NCBI RefSeq assembly: GCF_022374875.2
Contig: NZ_CP092427.2
Span: 2,976,001 to 3,040,000, forward strand
DNA length: 64,000 nucleotides
Direction: 5' to 3'
DNA from: Mycolicibacterium rufum
GTDB lineage: Bacteria > Actinomycetota > Actinomycetes > Mycobacteriales > Mycobacteriaceae
Positions 58,783-64,000 of the stretch are shown here, one piece after another (the first letter of the stretch is position 1; every line of letters starts with the position of its first letter). Below the pieces are notes generated by a model. It worked only from the letters and a program-made list of their open reading frames with translations. It did not search any database and had not been told where the DNA came from. The translations under genes were made by a program, and so were the position numbers.

Positions 58783-59552
58783 AGCCCGTAGGCCGCGAAC
58801 CCGAGTGCGGCGAACATCAGCAGCGCGTCCCCGGAGTCCGCCGCGCCGAGGGTCTGCACGGCCGCGTCCAGTCCCGCGGCCTTGGCGGGATCGGCACGGA
58901 CGGCGGCGACGACCACCAGGATCCCGGCCAGCGAGTACACGATGCCCTCCGCGACGTACCCGTACACCCCGAGGACCACGACCAGGCGTCCGCCGGAGAT
59001 GGTGAGGTCGTCGACGAATCGCCGCGAGGCGCCCTTGTAGGCGTAGTAGCCGCCGATCGCGGCGATCACCGCACCGACGACGACGAGCAGGACTCGACCG
59101 GAAAAGGATTGCATCAGTTGGGCACTGAGGCCCGTGTTCTGCTCGCGGCTGGGTTCGCGGCTGCCGACGGCGAAGCGCACGCAGGTGAAGCCGACGCTGC
59201 AGTAGACCGCCAGCAGGCCCAACGCCTTGAGCCGGTTACCGATGCTCGCGTCGCGGGGGTCGCGTCCTTTCTCGGCGGGATGCAGGCCGAGCAACGCCTC
59301 TGTCAGACGCCAGGCGGCCAGCGGGATGAGCGCTGCGGCGATGGCCCACAGGATGAGCACGCCGTCGGTGGCCTCGGCCAGCGTCGCCATCGCCCCCGAC
59401 GGGTCGGCGTGGCCGCCGCGGCCGATCGCGATCCTCGCGATGACGTAGGCGATCAGGAAGTGCAGCGAGCCGCTGGCGACGAAGCCGGCGCGCGCCGCCC
59501 GGCGCACTCCGTCGTGGGCCACGATCCGGTCGACGAGCGGCGGCCGAACCAT
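58746..59552 (-). CDS. DUF1206 membrane protein
   Basis: 268 residues with six predicted transmembrane helices in three similar pairs (GFVASGSLHFLIAYVIARI, SVGFTCVRFAVG, GYVAEGIVYSLAGILVVVAA), the repeat architecture of DUF1206. Function unknown. Start ATG 59552. Confidence 0.85.
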   Translation of the reverse strand: MVRPPLVDRIVAHDGVRRAARAGFVASGSLHFLIAYVIARIAIGRGGHADPSGAMATLAEATDGVLILWAIAAALIPLAAWRLTEALLGLHPAEKGRDPRDASIGNRLKALGLLAVYCSVGFTCVRFAVGSREPSREQNTGLSAQLMQSFSGRVLLVVVGAVIAAIGGYYAYKGASRRFVDDLTISGGRLVVVLGVYGYVAEGIVYSLAGILVVVAAVRADPAKAAGLDAAVQTLGAADSGDALLMFAALGFAAYGLYSFALARWARM

Positions 59553-59626
59553 GGCTGCGCTCTACCCTGAGGCGGTCGGGTCGAAACCGGGGCGGCCTCG
59601 ACTGTTTGCCGCTCCCCGCGGGTGGT

Positions 59627-59646
59627 TATATTTGCTAAACAACTGG
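59627..59646 (+). promoter_or_regulatory. AT-rich element shared by two secreted-protein genes, copy 1
   Basis: TATAT followed by TTGCTAAACAACTGG, 25 bases upstream of the proline-rich protein gene. The second half matches the copy at 60015-60029 at 11 of 15 bases. TATATT may also be a -10 element. Confidence 0.4.
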
Positions 59647-59670
59647 TTGCCTCATGGCTGGAGTCGTCTC

Positions 59671-59976
59671 ATGACCTTTCTCGACAGGGCTCTGCCGACC
59701 GCGGTGATCCTCGGCGGTCTCGTCGCGGGCGCCCTCGGCTTCGGCGCCGCTTCCGCAGTCGCACAGCCCGCTCCGCCGCCACCCCCGCCGGGACCGGCGG
59801 AGTTCCCGCCGAATCCGCCGGGGGAGCCGGTGCCGAACTGGGCGCCGCGCAAGCCGGCGGAGGTGTGGAACGGCGAGCCGGTGGTCTGGACGTCGATGTG
59901 GGGCGGCCGCTGGGGCGTGTGGAAGCACGGCAGCTTCATCACGCTGTCCTCGAATCCGGTCACCAACGGCGGCTGA
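59671..59976 (+). CDS. Small secreted proline-rich protein
   Basis: 101 residues from ATG 59671. Signal peptide LPTAVILGGLVAGALGFGAA ending AVAQ, then a run of prolines (PPPPPPGPAEFPPNPPGEP) and a short Trp-rich C-terminal part (VVWTSMWGGRWGVWKHGSF). No family recognised. An AT-rich element and possible -10 (TATATT 59627) lie upstream. No good ribosome binding site. Confidence 0.65.
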   Translation: MTFLDRALPTAVILGGLVAGALGFGAASAVAQPAPPPPPPGPAEFPPNPPGEPVPNWAPRKPAEVWNGEPVVWTSMWGGRWGVWKHGSFITLSSNPVTNGG

Positions 59977-60007
59977 CTTTCCAGGATGTCCATCTGCCTA
60001 GATGCGC

Positions 60008-60029
60008 TATATAGTTGACAGACGACTGG
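60008..60029 (+). promoter_or_regulatory. AT-rich element shared by two secreted-protein genes, copy 2
   Basis: TATATA followed by TTGACAGACGACTGG (60015-60029), 33 bases upstream of the DUF5078 gene; pairs with the copy at 59627-59646. Confidence 0.4.
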
Positions 60030-60062
60030 CCGCTGCGTGCGTGCCGTGAGGTGGGAGTGACG

Positions 60063-60539
60063 ATGAGCGGACTGATCAGGCGGACGACGCAGATGGCGCT
60101 GGCGGCCGCGGCCGCGGCGACGGCGTTCCTGGGGGCGGCGGGCCCCGCCCAGGCCGATTCGACCGACGACTACCCGATCCCGCACCGCATCATCGTCACC
60201 ACCTGCGACGTCGAGCAGTACATGGCCGCCGCCCGGGACACCAGCCCGGTCTACTTCGAGCGCTACATGATCGACCGGAGCAACCGACCGGCCGATGTGC
60301 AGCAGATGGCGTTCGACCGCATCCACTGGTTCTTCTCCCTGGACCCGGTCGCGCGCCGCCAGTACTCCGAGGACACCGCGACCAACGTCTTCTACGAGCA
60401 GACCGCTACCCGCTGGGGCAACTGGGCCAAGCTGTTCTTCAACAACAAGGGTGTGGTCGCCCACGCGACCGACGTCTGCATGAACTACCCCAAGGGCGAC
60501 ATGTCCGTGTGGAACTGGCCGGTTCCCGGGCATCCCTGA
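60063..60539 (+). CDS. Secreted DUF5078 protein
   Basis: 158 residues from ATG 60063 (GTGGGAG upstream). Signal peptide [21 protein letters not shown], mature start near [10 protein letters not shown]. Conserved [39 protein letters not shown] and a second cysteine in [10 protein letters not shown], which probably form a disulfide. Actinobacterial family of unknown function. Confidence 0.82.
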   Translation: MSGLIRRTTQMALAAAAAATAFLGAAGPAQADSTDDYPIPHRIIVTTCDVEQYMAAARDTSPVYFERYMIDRSNRPADVQQMAFDRIHWFFSLDPVARRQYSEDTATNVFYEQTATRWGNWAKLFFNNKGVVAHATDVCMNYPKGDMSVWNWPVPGHP

Positions 60540-60655
60540 TCGCGATTTCGCAGTTCAACGCCCGTTCCTGTAGCCTTGCACGGTTGCCGACGCAGGCGAC
60601 CCTCCTGCCACGGACACGCCGTGGCCGATCAGACCAGAGGAGGTGATGGGTTCCT

Positions 60656-60946
60656 ATGCGTCCATACGAAATCATGGTCATTCTCGACCCCACACTCGAC
60701 GAGCGCACCGTTGCTCCGTCGTTGGAGACGTTCCTGAACGTCATCCGCAAGGACGGCGGCAGTGTCGACAAGGTCGACATCTGGGGCCGGCGCCGGTTGG
60801 CCTACGAGATCGCCAAGCATGCCGAGGGCATCTACGCGATCGTCGACGTCAAGGCCGAGCCCGCGACGGTGTCCGAGCTCGACCGTCAGCTCAACCTGAA
60901 CGAGTCCGTGCTGCGGACCAAGGTGATGCGGACCGACAAGCACTAA
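60656..60946 (+). CDS. rpsF: 30S ribosomal protein bS6
   Basis: 96 residues ([39 protein letters not shown]), complete. AGGAGGTGATGG is an excellent ribosome binding site. First gene of rpsF-ssb-rpsR-rplI; TAGCCT near 60571 is a possible -10. Confidence 0.97.
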   Translation: MRPYEIMVILDPTLDERTVAPSLETFLNVIRKDGGSVDKVDIWGRRRLAYEIAKHAEGIYAIVDVKAEPATVSELDRQLNLNESVLRTKVMRTDKH

Positions 60947-61012
60947 AGAGTGCCGATCGTCGGAGTCGCTGCGTAGGCTCGCGCCCAACGTCCGCTCACC
61001 TAGGAGGAACTC

Positions 61013-61519
61013 GTGGCTGGTGACACCACCATCACCGTCGTCGGAAACCTGACCGCCGATCCGGAACTGCGTTTCACGCCGTCCGGTGCCGCGGTGGCCA
61101 ACTTCACCGTTGCGTCTACCCCGCGCATCTACGACCGGCAGAGCGGGGAGTGGAAGGACGGCGAAGCGCTGTTCCTGCGGTGCAACATCTGGCGTGAGGC
61201 CGCCGAGAACGTGGCCGAGAGCCTGACCCGTGGGTCCCGCGTGATCGTGACGGGCCGGCTCAAGCAGCGCTCCTTCGAGACCCGTGAGGGTGAGAAGCGC
61301 ACGGTGGTCGAGGTCGAGGTCGACGAGATCGGGCCGTCGCTGCGCTACGCGACCGCGAAGGTCAACAAGGCCAGCCGCAGTGGCGGCGGCGGTGGCGGAT
61401 TCGGCGGCGGTGGCGGCGGTAATTCGTCGCGCGGCTCCGAGCAGCCCAAGGACGATCCGTGGGGCAGCGCGCCCGCGTCGGGCTCCTTCGGCGGCGCCGA
61501 CGACGAACCGCCGTTCTGA
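61013..61519 (+). CDS. ssb: Single-stranded DNA-binding protein
   Basis: 168 residues from GTG 61013 with TAGGAGGA upstream. OB-fold core [53 protein letters not shown]; then a Gly-rich linker and the acidic C-terminal tip DDEPPF that recruits partner proteins. Confidence 0.97.
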   Translation: MAGDTTITVVGNLTADPELRFTPSGAAVANFTVASTPRIYDRQSGEWKDGEALFLRCNIWREAAENVAESLTRGSRVIVTGRLKQRSFETREGEKRTVVEVEVDEIGPSLRYATAKVNKASRSGGGGGGFGGGGGGNSSRGSEQPKDDPWGSAPASGSFGGADDEPPF

Positions 61520-61569
61520 GACAACACAATTCGGAGTAATCCGAGACATTTCAAGAAAGAGTTAGACAC

Positions 61570-61827
61570 ATGGCCAAGTCCTCCACGAAGAGGCGTCCGG
61601 CTCCGGAAAAGCCGGTCAAGACACGCAAGTGCGTGTTCTGCTCGAAGAAGGGGCAGAACATCGATTACAAGGACACCGCGCTGCTGCGCACCTACATCAG
61701 CGAGCGCGGCAAGATCCGTGCCCGTCGGGTGACCGGCAATTGCGTTCAGCACCAGCGTGATATCGCGATCGCGGTGAAGAACGCCCGCGAGGTCGCGTTG
61801 CTGCCGTTCAGCTCGTCGACGCGATAA
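61570..61827 (+). CDS. rpsR: 30S ribosomal protein bS18 (zinc-type)
   Basis: 85 residues. [20 protein letters not shown] has the CxxC of zinc-binding S18, the primary mycobacterial copy (Rv0055 type) rather than the zinc-independent paralogue. GRIKARRVTGN-like segment [19 protein letters not shown] follows. Confidence 0.95.
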   Translation: MAKSSTKRRPAPEKPVKTRKCVFCSKKGQNIDYKDTALLRTYISERGKIRARRVTGNCVQHQRDIAIAVKNAREVALLPFSSSTR

Positions 61828-61838
61828 GGACGATTGAG

Positions 61839-62294
61839 ATGAAACTGATTCTGACTGCCGAGGTCGAGCACCTCGGAACGGCCGGCGACGCGGTCGAGGT
61901 GAAGGACGGCTACGGCCGTAACTATCTGCTGCCGCGCGGCCTGGCCATCGTGGCCACCCGCGGTGCGCAGCGCCAGGCCGAGGACATCCGGCGCGCCCAG
62001 GAGCTCAAGGGCGTCAAGAGCCTCGAGCATGCCAACGAGTTGAAGACCGCGCTCGAGGGTCTCGACAGCGTCGAGCTGGCGGTCAAGACCGCTGGTGACT
62101 CGGGCAAGCTGTTCGGCTCGGTGACCGCGGCCGACGTCGTCGCGGCGATCAAGAAGGCGGGCGGGCCCAACCTCGACAAGAGGACGGTGCAGCTGCCCAA
62201 GGCGCACATCAAGTCGGTCGGCACCCACCCCGTCACGGTGCGCCTGCACCACGACGTGGCGGCCACGGTGTCGCTGAACGTCGTCGCCGGCTAG
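61839..62294 (+). CDS. rplI: 50S ribosomal protein bL9
   Basis: 151 residues ([40 protein letters not shown]), with the long connecting helix and C-terminal domain ending [15 protein letters not shown] 61839 with AAGGACG upstream. Last gene of the ribosomal operon. Confidence 0.96.
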   Translation: MKLILTAEVEHLGTAGDAVEVKDGYGRNYLLPRGLAIVATRGAQRQAEDIRRAQELKGVKSLEHANELKTALEGLDSVELAVKTAGDSGKLFGSVTAADVVAAIKKAGGPNLDKRTVQLPKAHIKSVGTHPVTVRLHHDVAATVSLNVVAG

Positions 62295-62309
62295 CCACCC
62301 ACGGCATCA

Positions 62310-62345
62310 CGGCCGGGTGAGGACCGAGAGGTCTTCGCCCGGCCG
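62310..62345 (+). terminator. Hairpin terminator after rplI
   Basis: A 16-bp stem (62310-62325 with 62330-62345, two G-U pairs) capped by GAGA, 15 bases after the rplI stop, followed by TTGCTAT. It separates the ribosomal operon from dnaB. The rest of the 482-base rplI-dnaB gap holds DnaA-box-like sequences and no gene I can support. Confidence 0.8.
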
Positions 62346-62478
62346 TTGCTATACGTTCGGCGAACTCTTCCGGGCGAATCGTCCCCAGCGAACATAACCC
62401 GGTGTTAACCTGCGCGGCCCCGAAGCGAAACACAACACGCCCGAGAAGGAAACCGGCCGCGACACGCCGACGAATTTC

Positions 62479-62607
62479 CCATCCACAGATCGCGCACCGA
62501 TCTATGGTGCGTCCATCTGCGGAAACAGTGCAGATCACAGTGTTGATCCACAGGTTCTCCCCAAGGCCTCAACATGGCTCACCAGACCTATCCACACGCC
62601 ATCCACA
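62479..62607 (+). promoter_or_regulatory. DnaA-box-like cluster upstream of dnaB
   Basis: Four same-strand words ending ATCCACA: CCATCCACA (62479-62487), TGATCCACA (62544-62552), CTATCCACA (62588-62596, one mismatch from TTATCCACA) and CCATCCACA (62599-62607), plus a weak CTGTCAACA at 62611. They lie 170-300 bases upstream of the helicase gene. Confidence 0.6.
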
Positions 62608-62776
62608 GCTCTGTCAACAAGCGGTGGTTGCGTCTCTCCCAGCAACGTCTAACGTTGGCCGTCGCCGACGCAGTTGCGGGTGCCGACGGGGTGTTGTCGG
62701 AGCCCGGACTTACAGTCGCAACAGGATGCGCGTCGAACGTGCGTTCGAGGTCGATTGAGGAGGGGTGAGGCACCGC

Positions 62777-64000
62777 GTGGCTGTCGTCGATGACCTGGGC
62801 CGGTCCGGAGACCACACGTCCATGGAGCCTCCTCCCAATGAGGACTTCGGCCGGCAGCCTCCCCAGGATCTCGCGGCCGAGCAGGCGGTGCTGGGCGGCA
62901 TGCTGCTCAGCAAGGACGCGATCGCCGACGTGCTGGAGCGGCTGCGCCCCGGTGACTTCTACAAGCCGGCCAACCAACTCGTCTACGACGCGGTGCTGGA
63001 TCTGTACGGCCGCGGAGAGCCCGCTGACGCGGTCACGGTGGCCGCGGAACTCGACCGCAAGGGGTTGTTGCGCCGCGTCGGCGGAGCGCCGTATCTGCAC
63101 ACGCTGATCTCGACGGTGCCGACGGCCGCCAATGCCGGGTTCTACGCCGAGATCGTCTCGGAGAAGGCCCTGCTGCGCCGTCTGGTGGAGGCGGGCACCC
63201 GGGTGGTGCAGTACGGCTACGCCGGGGCCGAAGGTGCCGACGTGAACGAGATCGTGGACCGGGCGCAGGCCGAGATCTACGACGTCACCGAGCGGCGCGC
63301 CACCGAGGACTTCGTGCCGCTCGAAGAGCTACTGCAGCCGACGATGGACGAGATCGACGCGATCGCGTCACAGGGCGGCATCTCCAAGGGCGTGCCGACG
63401 GGTTTCACCGAACTCGACGAGCTCACCAACGGTCTGCATCCGGGTCAGATGATCGTGGTGGCGGCGCGTCCCGGTATGGGGAAGGCGCTGGCGCTGGACA
63501 CGCCGCTGCCGACGCCGACCGGGTGGACGACGATGGCCGAGGTCGCGGTTGGTGACGAGCTGATCGGGCCGGACGGGTTGCCGACGCGGGTGGTCGCGGC
63601 GACCGCCGTGATGGAGGGCCGGCCCTGCTTCGAGGTCGAATTCTCCGACGGCACCGTGATCGTCGCCGACGCCGAGCATCAATGGCTGACCAAGACCCGG
63701 GCCTCGCGCCGGCGCGCCGGCGGCGCCGGCGCGATCTGCACCACCCGGGAGATCGCCGCGACGCTGCGGTGTCCCACGACGGATCGCCGGTTGGATCATT
63801 CGGTGACGAACGCTGCCCCTCTGCAAGGGTCGGACGTAGACCTTCTGGTACCGCCGTACACCTTTGGGGCGTGGCTCGGCGACGGTACGTCACGTGCTGC
63901 GCAGATCACCACCGACGACGCCGAGATTCTCCTGCGGATCGAGGGGGAGGGGTTGGTCGCCGTTCCCTCACCCGCAGCTCGGATGCGCTACGGGCTGCAG
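62777..64000 (+). CDS. dnaB: Replicative DNA helicase DnaB with intein (runs off the window)
   Basis: GTG 62777 gives MAVVDDLGRSGDHTSMEPPP, matching mycobacterial DnaB; GAGGAGG is about 14 bases upstream (GTG 62765 is an in-frame alternative too close to it). The first 236 residues are extein: the N-terminal DnaB domain (DLAAEQAVLGGMLLSKDAIA, LLRRVGGAPYLHTLISTVPT) and the start of the RecA-like domain (FTELDELTNGLHPGQMIVVA, ARPGMGK). The P-loop is interrupted after its Lys by the intein. The C-extein is beyond the window. Working helicase requires splicing. Confidence 0.95.
   Translation, partial: MAVVDDLGRSGDHTSMEPPPNEDFGRQPPQDLAAEQAVLGGMLLSKDAIADVLERLRPGDFYKPANQLVYDAVLDLYGRGEPADAVTVAAELDRKGLLRRVGGAPYLHTLISTVPTAANAGFYAEIVSEKALLRRLVEAGTRVVQYGYAGAEGADVNEIVDRAQAEIYDVTERRATEDFVPLEELLQPTMDEIDAIASQGGISKGVPTGFTELDELTNGLHPGQMIVVAARPGMGKALALDTPLPTPTGWTTMAEVAVGDELIGPDGLPTRVVAATAVMEGRPCFEVEFSDGTVIVADAEHQWLTKTRASRRRAGGAGAICTTREIAATLRCPTTDRRLDHSVTNAAPLQGSDVDLLVPPYTFGAWLGDGTSRAAQITTDDAEILLRIEGEGLVAVPSPAARMRYGLQ
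63485..64000 (+). other. DnaB intein, N-terminal splicing domain and start of the homing endonuclease
   Basis: The insertion begins directly after GMGK of the P-loop with Ala1 (ALALDTPLPTPTGWTTM), not Cys or Ser. Block B reads TVIVADAEHQWLT; counting from Ala1 gives His65 and Trp67, the positions known for class 3 inteins, which use a Trp-Cys-Thr triplet. Near 63850, LLVPPYTFGAWLGDGTSRAA is the first LAGLIDADG-type motif, so a homing endonuclease is present. The C-terminal splice junction is outside the window. Confidence 0.88.

Noticed and set aside
62402..62758. 118-codon frame in the rplI-dnaB gap (possible Rv0057-like gene)
   Set aside because: It crosses the DnaA-box-like cluster, has no convincing start signal and no recognisable features; treated as non-coding.

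Overview
The window is a high-GC actinobacterial chromosome segment around the replication origin. Protein sequences, gene order and the parS, intein and ribosomal features all point to a rapidly growing Mycobacterium/Mycolicibacterium (M. smegmatis-type layout); the species cannot be fixed from the sequence alone. Almost every gene has a recognisable M. tuberculosis counterpart from the Rv0001-Rv0058 or Rv3906c-Rv3924c blocks.

Layout. (1) 1-5019, minus strand: gyrB (5' part only), dciA, recF, gnd, dnaN. (2) 5020-5562: oriC between dnaN and dnaA, with DnaA boxes and a dnaA terminator. (3) 5563-7697: dnaA (TTG start) and the divergent dnaA/rpmH control region. (4) 7698-13011, plus strand: rpmH-rnpA-yidD-yidC-khpB-rsmG-parA-parB, with a perfect parS in the start of rsmG and a one-mismatch parS at the start of parA. 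(5) 13229-24600: GNAT gene, cwlM, trxB-trxA behind a SigH-like promoter, sigM and its anti-sigma gene, a murJ-pseudokinase fusion, a DUF6049-type membrane protein and mutT4, whose 3' end is frameshifted. (6) 24686-30034: pcnA, a Ca-binding-repeat protein, an Imm-5-like protein, a DinB/maleylpyruvate-isomerase-like protein, an MFS transporter and yqgE. (7) 30044-33048: a nested mobile element, an IS110-family element inserted inside an IS256-family transposase gene, with 8-bp target duplications around the outer element. (8) 33092-54110: Rv0039c-like gene, mtc28, leuS, a frameshifted ctaD copy, SDR, glucosylglycerate hydrolase, MarR regulator, amino-acid ABC transporter, LLM oxidoreductase, PhoX phosphatase, secreted metalloprotease, Rv0045c-type hydrolase, Eis-like acetyltransferase, ino1, PadR regulator and Rv0048c. 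(9) 54235-64000: Rv0049, ponA1, a GT87-like enzyme, DUF1206, two small secreted proteins, the rpsF-ssb-rpsR-rplI operon and dnaB, whose P-loop is interrupted by an intein that runs off the window.

How the parts work together. Replication initiation (dnaA, oriC, dciA, dnaB, ssb, dnaN, recF, gyrB) and segregation (parA, parB, parS) share the window with cell-envelope growth (cwlM, murJ, ponA1, yidC) and redox control (sigM, trxA/trxB). The most interesting signals are a candidate bridge RNA in the 5' end of the IS110 element with segments matching its own insertion site, a DnaB intein whose Ala1/His65/Trp67 pattern matches class 3 inteins, a cluster of same-strand DnaA-box-like sequences upstream of dnaB, and two frameshifts (mutT4, ctaD). 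I saw no tRNA, rRNA or CRISPR array.
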